Shown here: positions 44,944 to 52,064 of the stretch, piece after piece
Layout: every line of letters begins with the position of its first letter
Position numbering within the stretch: position 1 is the first letter of the stretch
Assembly: GCF_011393025.1 (NCBI RefSeq)
Contig: NZ_JAAOEO010000003.1
Location: 124,001 to 188,000, forward strand
Length of the DNA stretch: 64,000 nt
Origin: Neobacillus terrae
Lineage (GTDB): Bacteria; Bacillota; Bacilli; Bacillales; Cytobacillaceae
Direction: 5' to 3'
Made by a program: the position numbers and the translations under genes
Notes under the pieces: generated by a model
What the model saw: only the letters and a program-made list of their open reading frames with translations
The model's database searches: none
Told to the model about the DNA's origin: nothing

Positions 44944-45180
44944 TTATACACTGACCATAAAGCGGCTGCCTGAAACAAGTTTTCCCGATTTTACACTGGG
45001 GGGAGTGTCCTGGGAATTTGCCAAACAGCATTCTTTTTTCTTTAGCTCCATTATTACTAATTCCATTTGTTCCACACGATTATTTAGGCTATCCACATGT
45101 TGATTGCTTTTGGCCACCATTCGGATAAGACTTTCAAGTAGGGCCTCCAGGCTTTGGATGATATCTTTATTACTATCCAA
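44944..45180 (-). CDS. Small coiled-coil protein co-translated with ssbB
   Basis: TTG 45180 is eight bases after AAGGAGG, and overlaps the ssbB stop, so it is translationally coupled; the longer frame from 45210 would start inside ssbB before the SD. 78 residues: a heptad-rich helix ([20 protein letters not shown]... through [14 protein letters not shown]), then a Cys pair (ECCL) and a basic tail. No family recognised. Operon with ssbB suggests a role in or near competence, though this is only context. Confidence 0.65.
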   Translation of the reverse strand: MDSNKDIIQSLEALLESLIRMVAKSNQHVDSLNNRVEQMELVIMELKKKECCLANSQDTPPSVKSGKLVSGSRFMVSV

Positions 45181-45544
45181 TTGGGATTTCCTCCTTCGTT
45201 GCAGGATCACTCCGAGCTTCCTGCGGCTTGCCGCTCAGGAAGCGAACAGTCTCGGCGACCACTTCTGTGACATAGACTTTTTTACCTTCCTGATTTTCAT
45301 AGTTACGGGTCTGAATACGGCCCGTAATTCCGATTACAGACCCCTTCCGGCAATATTGTGCCGTATTTTCGGCCGTTTTTTTCCAAAGGGTACATTGGAC
45401 AAAGTCAGCTTCAATTTCACCATGATGGTTCCTGTAATGCCGATTGACTGCCAGAACTACATGGGCGACAGGGGTCCCTTCAGTTGTCATTCGGAGCTCG
45501 GGATCCTTTGTCAATCTTCCTACCAAGGTAACCTGGTTGATCAC
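45173..45544 (-). CDS. ssbB: Competence-associated single-stranded DNA-binding protein SsbB
   Basis: 123 residues: OB fold from [18 protein letters not shown] through [51 protein letters not shown], split here as segments of the SSB core. It is short and lacks the acidic DDDIPF-type C-terminal tail of SsbA, as in B. subtilis SsbB (YwpH), which protects incoming DNA during transformation. GTG 45544 follows GAGGAGATGAGGA. A ComK site and sigma-A promoter lie upstream. Confidence 0.92.
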   Translation of the reverse strand: MINQVTLVGRLTKDPELRMTTEGTPVAHVVLAVNRHYRNHHGEIEADFVQCTLWKKTAENTAQYCRKGSVIGITGRIQTRNYENQEGKKVYVTEVVAETVRFLSGKPQEARSDPATKEEIPIG

Positions 45545-45576
45545 TTTTCCTCATCTCCTCTCTCTTTGATGTTTCC

Positions 45577-45606
45577 ATCATAGCTCTCTGACTGCTGCTT
45601 TGTAAA
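45577..45606 (-). promoter_or_regulatory. Sigma-A promoter of ssbB
   Basis: Minus strand TTTACA (45606-45601), 18-base spacer, TATGAT (45582-45577), about 33 bases upstream of the ssbB start codon. Confidence 0.7.
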
Positions 45607-45612
45607 AACGGC

Positions 45613-45678
45613 AAAATTTGATTTTAAATTGCTTTTTTTCCTTAAAATTCGATTTTGCATAGGCGAAAATCGAATTTT
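45613..45678 (-). promoter_or_regulatory. ComK operator: three AT-boxes upstream of ssbB
   Basis: Three AAAA-N5-TTTT boxes at 45613-45625, 45644-45656 and 45666-45678. Boxes one and two are separated by exactly 18 bases, one of the known ComK spacings; boxes two and three by 9. The nearest box ends 6 bases upstream of the ssbB -35. Confidence 0.8.
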
Positions 45679-45745
45679 AAATCAAAGAATCATCTTTCTT
45701 CTTAAAAATGGCAGGTTGGGAAAAGATTTTTCGACAAAACCTAAA

Positions 45746-45774
45746 TTCGCATTCGAATGTTGTTATGGTATAAT
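45746..45774 (+). promoter_or_regulatory. Promoter of ywpF
   Basis: TTCGCA at 45746-45751, 17-base spacer, TATAAT at 45769-45774 with upstream TG at 45766-45767 (extended -10). Confidence 0.65.
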
Positions 45775-45818
45775 TTAGGGGAGAATGTGTGGCCAGCAAA
45801 AGCGAATGGAGGGGAAAT

Positions 45819-46238
45819 ATGAAAACCTTTAAATTAATCTCATTAGAAATAGTAGATAATGATGATTTAATCAATATTCCTTTGGAGCATGGCTTGATAA
45901 TTAATAAAGAGGACGAGCATTCCACATGGCTGCTTGAGGCTTATTCTGATCTGTCAGTTTATGACTACCTTAAAAAATTGGAAGACAGTGATTCAGAAAT
46001 CATTATGCAGGCTGTAATCACAAAGCCAGAAAATGAACCGGCTTACTTTCAAACAAGAATTACCACACTAAAAAAGTTCTCTGAAAAATTGAGTGTCTTA
46101 TTTGAAGGCCAATTAAGGAGAACGAGAAGAGATTATTCCGAGCTTCTTCTTGACAGTCTCCTCCAAAAAGGATTTACCGGAAATACCCTTTTAACTGAAT
46201 TTAAGGATAAAATGAAAAGCAAGCCGCGAATAAAGTAG
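45819..46238 (+). CDS. ywpF: YwpF-family protein
   Basis: ATG 45819 (139 aa) behind GGAGGGGAA; the in-frame GTG at 45789 would begin upstream of that SD. The protein starts MKTFKLISLEIV and has the ENEPAYFQTRI and LSVLFEGQLRRTRRDYSELLLDSLL segments of YwpF-like proteins, whose role is unknown. It is divergent from ssbB, sharing the ComK-box region, and in B. subtilis ywpF also neighbours ssbB. I am fairly sure of the family, less so of one-to-one orthology. Confidence 0.75.
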   Translation: MKTFKLISLEIVDNDDLINIPLEHGLIINKEDEHSTWLLEAYSDLSVYDYLKKLEDSDSEIIMQAVITKPENEPAYFQTRITTLKKFSEKLSVLFEGQLRRTRRDYSELLLDSLLQKGFTGNTLLTEFKDKMKSKPRIK

Positions 46239-46240
46239 GA

Positions 46241-46266
46241 AAAGGACAGGGCATCCTGTCCTTTTT
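46241..46266. terminator. Bidirectional terminator between ywpF and lipoprotein gene
   Basis: AAAGGACAGG, GCAT loop, CCTGTCCTTT, with five T residues to the right and A/T-rich sequence to the left. Confidence 0.85.
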
Positions 46267-46268
46267 GT

Positions 46269-46610
46269 TTACTCATCTTTATTGTCTTTGTCTTTCCTGT
46301 CCCTGCTGTCTTCGATTGGTTCTTCCGGCTTGGTATTGTTGTCTTTTGTGATGTCGCCATCATTTGGGGTGTTTTTGTCTTCTTTCTCTGGATAGTAATT
46401 GTCCTTATTGTTTAAATTTTGATTAGGTGTATTATCCCTTAAATTATTATCACGAATATCATTCTTCTTCACGTCGTTATTCCTAACATCCGGAGTATTT
46501 GTGGTTGGAGGCGGCGGGTTGTTGTCATTTCTATCATTATTGGTACATCCAGCTAGCATTAACGCAGATAAAAAGGCTCCTCCAATTAACATTGCTATTT
46601 TTTTCTTCAT
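46269..46610 (-). CDS. Small hydrophilic lipoprotein, Asn/Asp/Lys-rich
   Basis: ATG 46610 with AGGGG eight bases upstream; the frame is open further to 46814 but lacks a site there and overlaps fabZ. MKKKIAMLIGGAFLSALMLAGC is a classic lipoprotein signal with lipobox LAGC. The mature 90 residues are low complexity (many N, D, K, P, E) with PPPPTTN and repeated RDN/KND segments. Such lipoproteins are often spore- or envelope-associated; no function can be read from the sequence. Confidence 0.75.
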   Translation of the reverse strand: MKKKIAMLIGGAFLSALMLAGCTNNDRNDNNPPPPTTNTPDVRNNDVKKNDIRDNNLRDNTPNQNLNNKDNYYPEKEDKNTPNDGDITKDNNTKPEEPIEDSRDRKDKDNKDE

Positions 46611-46716
46611 CGGTAAATCCCCTTTCATTTTTGGTCTGATTTTAGATTGCCCAACAAAGGAAAAAAGTTGCGTTTTTAGAGTAATGGTGGATTTTGGTAC
46701 TTGATTGGAATTAGAG

Positions 46717-46747
46717 AAAAAAAGCCGGCTAATTTCAGCCGGCTTTT
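46717..46747 (-). terminator. Terminator of fabZ
   Basis: AAAAAGCCGGCT, AATTTC loop, AGCCGGCTTTT immediately after the fabZ stop on the minus strand. Confidence 0.88.
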
Positions 46748-46752
46748 CATCC

Positions 46753-47187
46753 TTATTCTTTTTTATCACCGAGTGCAAATGTGATTTCTGTTTCACAGAC
46801 AATTTCTCCATCAACCGTTGCTGTTCCTTTACCTTTACCGATTGGACCGCGCAGGCGTGTCATTTCGACTTCCAGTCGCAATTGGTCACCTGGTCTAACC
46901 TGCTTTTTAAAACGGCAGTTATCAATACCAGCGAAAAATGCGAGGCGTCCTTTGTTTTCTTCCTTTATCAGCATAGCTACTGCACCAACCTGCGCAAGTG
47001 CTTCAACAATTAACACGCCAGGCATAACAGGGTAATCAGGAAAATGGCCATTAAAGAACTCTTCATTTGCCGAAACATTTTTGATCCCAACAGCTCTTTT
47101 TCCTTCTTCAATCTCCAATATTTTATCTACTAGCAAAAATGGATAGCGGTGTGGAATGATTTCCTTAATTTGTGTTATATCCAACAT
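46753..47187 (-). CDS. fabZ: (3R)-hydroxyacyl-[acyl-carrier-protein] dehydratase FabZ
   Basis: 144 residues with the hot-dog fold signature: [11 protein letters not shown], catalytic His48 in [13 protein letters not shown] and Glu62 in IVEALAQ. Catalyses dehydration in type II fatty-acid synthesis. GGAGGT precedes ATG 47187. Its position after flhO-flhP and before ssbB equals that of ywpB (fabZ) in B. subtilis. Confidence 0.96.
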   Translation of the reverse strand: MLDITQIKEIIPHRYPFLLVDKILEIEEGKRAVGIKNVSANEEFFNGHFPDYPVMPGVLIVEALAQVGAVAMLIKEENKGRLAFFAGIDNCRFKKQVRPGDQLRLEVEMTRLRGPIGKGKGTATVDGEIVCETEITFALGDKKE

Positions 47188-47243
47188 TTTAGTACCTCCT
47201 ACTAGGAATAGGTGTTTAACTCATTTTACTATTATTCGTATAT

Positions 47244-47275
47244 AAAAAGGAAGGGAATTCTCCCTTCCTTTTTAT
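47244..47275 (-). terminator. Terminator of the EpuA-like gene
   Basis: AAAAAGGAAGGGA / CTCCCTTCCTTTTT perfect stem. It overlaps the last codons and stop at 47272, so termination is close-coupled to the gene end. Confidence 0.8.
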
Positions 47276-47538
47276 TTTTCTTTGATAACTATATCGCGAA
47301 TATGTGTATAGGTTGATTCCTTTAGTGCATCCATTGGCTTCCCATGTCCGACTACACCATAGCCAACAACCAATCCGCCCAAAAAACAAACTACTATCAA
47401 GAAAAGCACAATAAGAACTCTAAGCCAAATGGGGAATTTACGCTTCCTGCGCTTAACTTTAATAATTGCATCCTTTTCCCTTTGTTCAGCTTTTTCCTTC
47501 TTAACTTGTTCTCTAGTCATAGGCTGATTTTGGTCCAT
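47272..47538 (-). CDS. EpuA-like small membrane protein (annotated in relatives as RNA polymerase subunit beta-like)
   Basis: 88 residues: a charged cytoplasmic start (EQVKKEKAEQREKDAIIKVKRRKRK), a single membrane helix (RVLIVLFLIVVCFLGGLVVGY) and a short outer part with GHGKPMDALKESTYTHI. This fits the EpuA family, whose database name mentions RNA polymerase beta but which is not a polymerase subunit; function unknown. ATG 47538 chosen, since AAAGGAAATGCCG precedes it and the longer start at 47574 lies inside flhP. Overlap and spacing suggest co-transcription with flhOP. Confidence 0.8.
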   Translation of the reverse strand: MDQNQPMTREQVKKEKAEQREKDAIIKVKRRKRKFPIWLRVLIVLFLIVVCFLGGLVVGYGVVGHGKPMDALKESTYTHIRDIVIKEK

Positions 47539-47560
47539 CGGCATTTCCTTTATTCTCCCT

Positions 47561-48391
47561 TTAGCGGATTCCATTCACGAGCCCCATCATTTGATCAGCC
47601 ATAGTTATCGACCTGGCCTGAAACTGGTAGGAACGCTGGACATTTAACAGGTCAGTCATTTCCTTAGACATATCGACATTCGATTGCTCCAGCATCCCCT
47701 GTCCAACAGAAGCCCGCTGGCGAAGTGCTCCATTTAATTCAGTAAAGACACCTAGAACCTGCCCGGCATTTGGGTTTAAACCAATTAAATTAGACCCCTT
47801 TTGTTCAAAAAATTGCGGTTTATTAATTTGAATCATACCCAAATTAAATGATTGAGTAGTACCGTCAGTCATTTTTGCGGAAAGCCTACCATTTTCATCA
47901 AATTTATACTCTGAAGCATCGCCATGGATGATAATTGGTTTGTTGTTTTCATCTAGCACCGGATTTCCTGCTGCATTCACAAGCATAACTTCATTCTCGG
48001 CCACTGGTGAAACAGAAAGCGCTCCATCACGGGTATATTGTACCGAGCTATCTGTTCCATTCTGGACAAGAACCTTGAAATACTGCCCTTCCTTTTGAAG
48101 AGCAACGTCAAGAGAGCGTCCTGTTGATTTTAACGAACCTATAGACATATTGATTTGAACCTGGCCAAGTCTTGCACCGGTCCCCTGTCTGATCCCATTT
48201 GGAGTCAGGCGGTTTGCTTCAGCCTTGGTATCCGGCTGGTTGTTAAACTCACTGTATAGCAGGTCTGTAAAATTCGCCTGCCTGCTTTTAAAACCGGTTG
48301 TGTCAAGATTAGAAAGGTTGTTACTTATTATGTCCATCTGTTTTTGTAATTGATTCAGCGTATTTGTAGACGTAATCATTGTCTGATTCAT
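47561..48391 (-). CDS. flhP: Flagellar hook-basal body protein FlhP
   Basis: 276 residues, rod/hook family: N-terminal STNTLNQLQKQMDIISNNLSNLDTTGFKSRQ and C-terminal SNVDMSKEMTDLLNVQRSYQFQARSI, the coiled-coil ends shared by FlgF/FlgG-type proteins. SD GAGGGGGA. In B. subtilis flhO and flhP are the two distal rod genes and follow mbl, as here (with an interruption). 27 bases follow flhO, so co-transcribed. Confidence 0.93.
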   Translation of the reverse strand: MNQTMITSTNTLNQLQKQMDIISNNLSNLDTTGFKSRQANFTDLLYSEFNNQPDTKAEANRLTPNGIRQGTGARLGQVQINMSIGSLKSTGRSLDVALQKEGQYFKVLVQNGTDSSVQYTRDGALSVSPVAENEVMLVNAAGNPVLDENNKPIIIHGDASEYKFDENGRLSAKMTDGTTQSFNLGMIQINKPQFFEQKGSNLIGLNPNAGQVLGVFTELNGALRQRASVGQGMLEQSNVDMSKEMTDLLNVQRSYQFQARSITMADQMMGLVNGIR

Positions 48392-48418
48392 AAAAATCCC
48401 CCTCTCTGTAAAATTTTA

Positions 48419-49252
48419 TTAGTTAACTCTGCCGATTTCATTCGCTGCTTTTTCCATACTTTTATCATAAGCCTGAAGAATCTTTTGATTAGCTTCAAAC
48501 GAGCGGTAAGCTGTCAGCATATCTGTCATTGTCCTGCTTGCATCGACATTCGATCTCTCCAGGAATCCCTGCTGGGTCTTAAAACGTACACCCTGCTGGC
48601 CATAGGCATTGGCAAGCGGCGTTCCGTCTTGGGTCCTGTAAAGGCCCTCACCTTCTTTAATCATACGAAGGGGATTATCTGAATAACCAGCTCCAAGGAG
48701 AGCTCTTTCCCCGTTTGCTCCAGTAATTTTTCCATTTTCATCAATAGTAAATTGATCGCTGGAAAGCTGGATGGTACGGCCCTTTTCATCAAGTACGTAA
48801 TATCCATTGCCATTTGTTAAATAACCCTGTGAGTCAAGAGTAAAGTTTCCGTTCCGTGTATAGCGGATATCACCGTTTGGATTTTGAACGGTAAAAAAGA
48901 CTGAGCCTTTTTTTTGAGCGTCTGTCGGCATAAGTACATCAATTAATGCCACATCTGTCTTACTGCCGGTCTGCTGAACGTCTCCCTGAACAAAATTGGG
49001 CATAGCCTCCTGCATATAGACACCGGTATTCAGAGGTCCAACTGTTTGATTTTCCGGTACTGAAAAACCATTACTAACTGGAACCTCTTTTTGCCCAAAA
49101 CGTTCCAATAGCATTTCCGGGAATGCTCTCATTGAAGATTGATCGGCTTTATATCCGGGAGTATTGGCATTTGCCATGTTATTTGAAAGCATTTCTGTCC
49201 TGCGCTGCTGCGCCAGCATACCGGAAGCAACGGTATAGAATCCTTTAAACAT
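48419..49252 (-). CDS. flhO: Flagellar hook-basal body protein FlhO
   Basis: 277 residues starting MFKGFYTVASGMLAQQRRTE; ATG 49252 has TGAGGTG at a good distance, whereas the 15-base longer start does not. N-terminal SNNMANANTPGYKADQ and C-terminal SNVDASRTMTDMLTAYRSFEANQKIL mark the FlgF/FlgG family. Paralogue of FlhP. First gene of flhO-flhP-epuA-like transcription unit. Confidence 0.93.
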   Translation of the reverse strand: MFKGFYTVASGMLAQQRRTEMLSNNMANANTPGYKADQSSMRAFPEMLLERFGQKEVPVSNGFSVPENQTVGPLNTGVYMQEAMPNFVQGDVQQTGSKTDVALIDVLMPTDAQKKGSVFFTVQNPNGDIRYTRNGNFTLDSQGYLTNGNGYYVLDEKGRTIQLSSDQFTIDENGKITGANGERALLGAGYSDNPLRMIKEGEGLYRTQDGTPLANAYGQQGVRFKTQQGFLERSNVDASRTMTDMLTAYRSFEANQKILQAYDKSMEKAANEIGRVN

Positions 49253-49425
49253 CCTTTTACACCTCATTATCCACTAATAAATGGGCGGAATATATTTCCG
49301 TTCATACCACTTACTCTCTATTATAAAAAATAATTCCTAAATAAACATTAGTTTTTTGCAGAAAAAAGGAATTTCCAGAAAAAACCTGTCGAAAACTTGT
49401 GAATTAACTTAAATAGAGGGATAAC

Positions 49426-49812
49426 ATGCTTATAAATAAGATTTATGGTGCTGTAATATCTACGGTTTTAATTAGTTTCATAATATTGGGTCCAGTATTT
49501 TGGATTGTATCCCTTTGGCATTTCCACTACTTCTAGTTTTCAGTACTGGTTTTTCTTTTCTCATTGAAAAAGTATGCAACTTCTTAAATATAAAGAAGTG
49601 GTCTTATTTTAATAATGTAGTGACGTATTCTGCAGCCGGTTTCCTAGCTGAATTAATTTTCTGTTCTACTAGCAGCGAGGGTATTCATTACAACCTCTTT
49701 AATAGCCTTATTTGGTGTTCCTGCACATATTGTATATTTCCATGTACTAATTAAGGTTTACAATGAGCGAAAAATAAAAAACCTGACGGATTCCGCCAGG
49801 TCTCATCATTAG
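49426..49812 (+). pseudogene. Decayed small membrane-protein gene, UPF0715-like
   Basis: ATG 49426 has AGAGGG five bases upstream and encodes MLINKIYGAVISTVLISFII..., a membrane helix, then the frame shifts near 49500 to a second hydrophobic frame (PLLLVFSTGFSFLIEKV...YSAAGFLAELIF) and near 49660 back to the first (SVLLAARVFITTSLIALFGV...HVLIKVYNERKIKN). Joined, it reads as a three- or four-span protein similar to UPF0715 (YwlA-like) membrane proteins. Two compensating indels mean it is dead, or the sequence has errors. It separates mbl from flhO on the opposite strand. Confidence 0.55.
49772..49801 (-). terminator. Terminator of mbl
   Basis: Minus strand ACCTGGCGG, AAT loop, CCGTCAGGT, then TTTTTTATTTTT, directly after the mbl stop. 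Confidence 0.85.
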
Positions 49813-50810
49813 CTTAATTTTCTTTTGGCAATTCGATCAATATTATCGAGCATGATGCCTGTTCCAATTGCAACACAATCCATTGGATTTTCTGCTACAA
49901 GGACTGGAACCTTTAGTTCTTCTGCCAATAATGTATCAATCCCGTGCAGCAATGCGCCGCCTCCAGTCAGGATAACACCGCGGTCAATAATATCGGCTGA
50001 CAATTCAGGCGGAGTGCGTTCAAGAACACTCTTTGCAGCCTGTACAATAACTGCTACTGACTCTCTCAAAGCCTGTTCAACTTCTTCAGAGTTAACACTA
50101 ATAGTACGCGGAAGTCCGCTTACCATATCACGGCCGCGAATTTCCATTTCCTCCGAACGGGATCCTTGAAAAACAGTACCGATATTGATTTTAATATTTT
50201 CAGCTGTACGCTCACCTATCAATAGCTTGTACTCACGTTTGATATAGTTAAGAATTTCATTATCAAACTTATCTCCAGCCATTTTAATCGAGGAAGAGGT
50301 AACGATATCACCCATAGATAAAACCGCAACATCTGTTGTTCCTCCGCCGATATCCACAACCATATTACCATAAGGCTGGAAGATATCCATTCCCGCACCG
50401 ATTGCGGCTACTTTAGGTTCTTCTTCAAGATAAACCTTTTTGCCGCCGCTTTTTTCTGCAGCTTCCCTTATCGCTTTTTGCTCAACGCTTGTAATATTCG
50501 TTGGGCAGCAAATCAAAATGCGTGGCTTAGAAAGAAATCCTTTAACATTCAATTTATTAATAAAATGCTTCAGCATTGCTTCCGTCACATCAAAGTCTGC
50601 AATAACTCCATCTTTTAATGGGCGGATGGCCACAATATTTCCAGGTGTCCGGCCTACCATACGGCGAGCTTCTTCACCAACCGCTAAGACTTTGTTAGTA
50701 TTTTTATCAATTGCTACAACAGAAGGTTCATTCAATACGATTCCACGGCCTTTAACATGAATCAGCACGTTAGCCGTTCCCAAATCAATCCCAATATCTC
50801 TAGCAAACAT
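49809..50810 (-). CDS. mbl: MreB-like cell-shape protein Mbl
   Basis: 333 residues, actin-like ATPase: phosphate-1 DIGIDLGTANVLIHVKG, phosphate-2 VVDIGGGTTDVAVLS, adenosine motif TGGGALLHGID. Organises helical filaments directing lateral wall synthesis. ATG 50810 preceded by CCAAGGAGGAAAG. It stands next to spoIIID as in B. subtilis, but an opposite-strand 37-aa gene and a pseudogene flank it here. Confidence 0.95.
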   Translation of the reverse strand: MFARDIGIDLGTANVLIHVKGRGIVLNEPSVVAIDKNTNKVLAVGEEARRMVGRTPGNIVAIRPLKDGVIADFDVTEAMLKHFINKLNVKGFLSKPRILICCPTNITSVEQKAIREAAEKSGGKKVYLEEEPKVAAIGAGMDIFQPYGNMVVDIGGGTTDVAVLSMGDIVTSSSIKMAGDKFDNEILNYIKREYKLLIGERTAENIKINIGTVFQGSRSEEMEIRGRDMVSGLPRTISVNSEEVEQALRESVAVIVQAAKSVLERTPPELSADIIDRGVILTGGGALLHGIDTLLAEELKVPVLVAENPMDCVAIGTGIMLDNIDRIAKRKLS

Positions 50811-50951
50811 TCTTTATTCTTTCCTCCTTGGAACGATTCCTTTTACTTTCCCTAATTTTCTATTTTATCACAATGATTTCAAATTCAATACCTTTTGAGA
50901 AAAAATATGCTTTTTTTTGGTATTTATTGTAGTAAAAAAGGAGGATTAATG

Positions 50952-51065
50952 ATGAGTAAAGCAAGGGGATTTTTGAGGAGTATTTTATTTGGCGGCTTAG
51001 CCCTATGGTCTGCTGATTCAGCAGGATTAGTATATCCTTTAACTAAGCCGCTTCTTCTTAACTAA
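50952..51065 (+). CDS. 37-residue hypothetical peptide between mbl and spoIIID
   Basis: ATG 50952 is seven bases after AAAAAAGGAGG, an excellent SD. The peptide starts MSKARGFLRS, has a hydrophobic middle with GGLALW and ends YPLTKPLLLN. It runs against mbl and spoIIID and stops 8 bases before the spoIIID stop codon. No family known. Could be a real sporulation-time small protein; the SD is the main evidence. Confidence 0.6.
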   Translation: MSKARGFLRSILFGGLALWSADSAGLVYPLTKPLLLN

Positions 51066-51072
51066 ATTTTTA

Positions 51073-51345
51073 TTACTTAACAGGTTCACCTTCTCTTTCT
51101 TCTTTCTGGTATTTCATTTTTGTAGCCTCTCCGCCGCGCAGATGGCGTATGGATTTATGGTAATCTAAAATTTCTTTTACTTCATTGGCAAGGTCTGGAT
51201 TGATCTCTGGAAGCCTTTCAGTTAAATCTTTATGGACTGTACTTTTGGATACGCCAAACTCCTTCGCTATGACGCGAACCGTTTTTCTCGTCTCCACGAT
51301 ATACTTTCCAATCTTGATAGTTCTCTCTCTGATGTAATCGTGCAC
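51073..51345 (-). CDS. spoIIID: Sporulation transcriptional regulator SpoIIID
   Basis: 90 residues starting at GTG 51345 (MHDYIRERTIKIGKYIVETRKTVRVI), just behind GGGAGGGCGA. The HTH KEFGVSKSTVHKDLTERLPEIN is as in B. subtilis SpoIIID, to which it is nearly identical as I remember it. It controls mother-cell genes between sigma-E and sigma-K. The longer frame to 51426 does not fit homologues. Directly upstream of mbl on the same strand. Confidence 0.97.
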   Translation of the reverse strand: MHDYIRERTIKIGKYIVETRKTVRVIAKEFGVSKSTVHKDLTERLPEINPDLANEVKEILDYHKSIRHLRGGEATKMKYQKEEREGEPVK

Positions 51346-51743
51346 ACCACTCGCCCTCCCCAAATTGGATGTGAGAAGTGTGAAATGAGACCCGCTTATC
51401 ACTCCGACGAAATTCTGCTTCCGCATAATCCCTCATGCGGCAGAAAGCAATGCTTTCTCAATATACAAGGATTAATCATGTCCCCGGCTAAATACCCGTT
51501 GCATTCAAACGACTCTTCACCTCAAACACTCTCGTTGATAGGTTTGTAACATTGTATTAGCCTGTTTAAGGATATATGCACGAAAAACGCAATCAGGACA
51601 AGGTATATGAGAAGTTTTTTGAAAATTGGACGTATTTGCTGATGCTGAAGAAAATGGAGGGTCTCAATATTGATGAAATTTTTTGTCGATTTTCAATTTA
51701 TTTCCCGAGAAATTTGTCAAACACTGCGGAAAAACGACAAAAG
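51346..51743. other. Upstream region of spoIIID with two tandem hairpins
   Basis: CCGCAT..ATGCGG (51421-51440) and AGAAAGC..GCTTTCT (51442-51458) are adjacent stems about 80-110 bases upstream of the spoIIID start. I expect a sigma-E promoter here but could not place its -10 with confidence. The plus-strand frame at 51576-51887 has no ribosome site and runs through a terminator; I do not call it. Confidence 0.45.
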
Positions 51744-51768
51744 AAAAAACACCACTTAGAAGTGGTGC
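51744..51768 (-). terminator. Terminator of sspH
   Basis: Minus strand CACCACTT, CT loop, AAGTGGTG, then TTTTTTCTTTT. Confidence 0.87.
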
Positions 51769-51773
51769 TTTGG

Positions 51774-51953
51774 TCATTGCTCTTTCAGGCTATCGACAGA
51801 AACACTTTGTTTTTGAGTAGGATTATCAAGAGGATGAATGGTGGCCATCCCTTTATCCTGATCAACATGTTCGATATAAATGCTTGATCCGTTGTACATC
51901 ACATTTGTCGTATCTGATGAATCACAAATTTGCTGTGCTCTTTTTGCGTCCAA
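51774..51953 (-). CDS. sspH: H-type small acid-soluble spore protein
   Basis: TTG 51953 is eight bases after AAGGAGG and gives 59 residues, the usual length of SspH. Sequence begins LDAKRAQQICDSSDTTNVMYNG and includes IYIEHVD and HPLDNPTQKQSV, matching the family's DLKRAQEIxESPDxxNVxYNG and VHPLENP. The longer ORF to 51983 ignores the SD. Product is packed in the spore core and made in the forespore under sigma-G in B. subtilis; I did not find a sigma-G promoter with confidence. Confidence 0.9.
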   Translation of the reverse strand: MDAKRAQQICDSSDTTNVMYNGSSIYIEHVDQDKGMATIHPLDNPTQKQSVSVDSLKEQ

Positions 51954-52027
51954 TTTTAAAGCCTCCTTTTCTTTTAAAAACAATTAAAGTATTTGTCCCT
52001 TGTCTGTTAAATATTCTTTAGAAGAAA

Positions 52028-52052
52028 AATCCCCGGCCAATTTAGACCAGGG
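52028..52052 (-). terminator. Terminator of the penicillin-binding protein gene
   Basis: Minus strand AATCCCTGG..CCGGGGATT imperfect stem followed by TTTTCTTCT. Confidence 0.7.
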
Positions 52053-52064
52053 ATTATCTTTGTA

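Noticed and set aside
44813..45031. Minus-strand ORF across the nested hairpin and end of the ssbB operon
   Set aside because: Overlaps the better supported 78-aa gene and has no SD; hairpin base pairing explains its sequence better.
47344..47604. 86-codon plus-strand ORF opposite the EpuA-like gene
   Set aside because: Shadow of the minus-strand EpuA-like and flhP genes; no ribosome site.
51576..51887. 103-codon plus-strand ORF upstream of sspH terminator
   Set aside because: No ribosome site; it overlaps the sspH terminator and antisense coding sequence.
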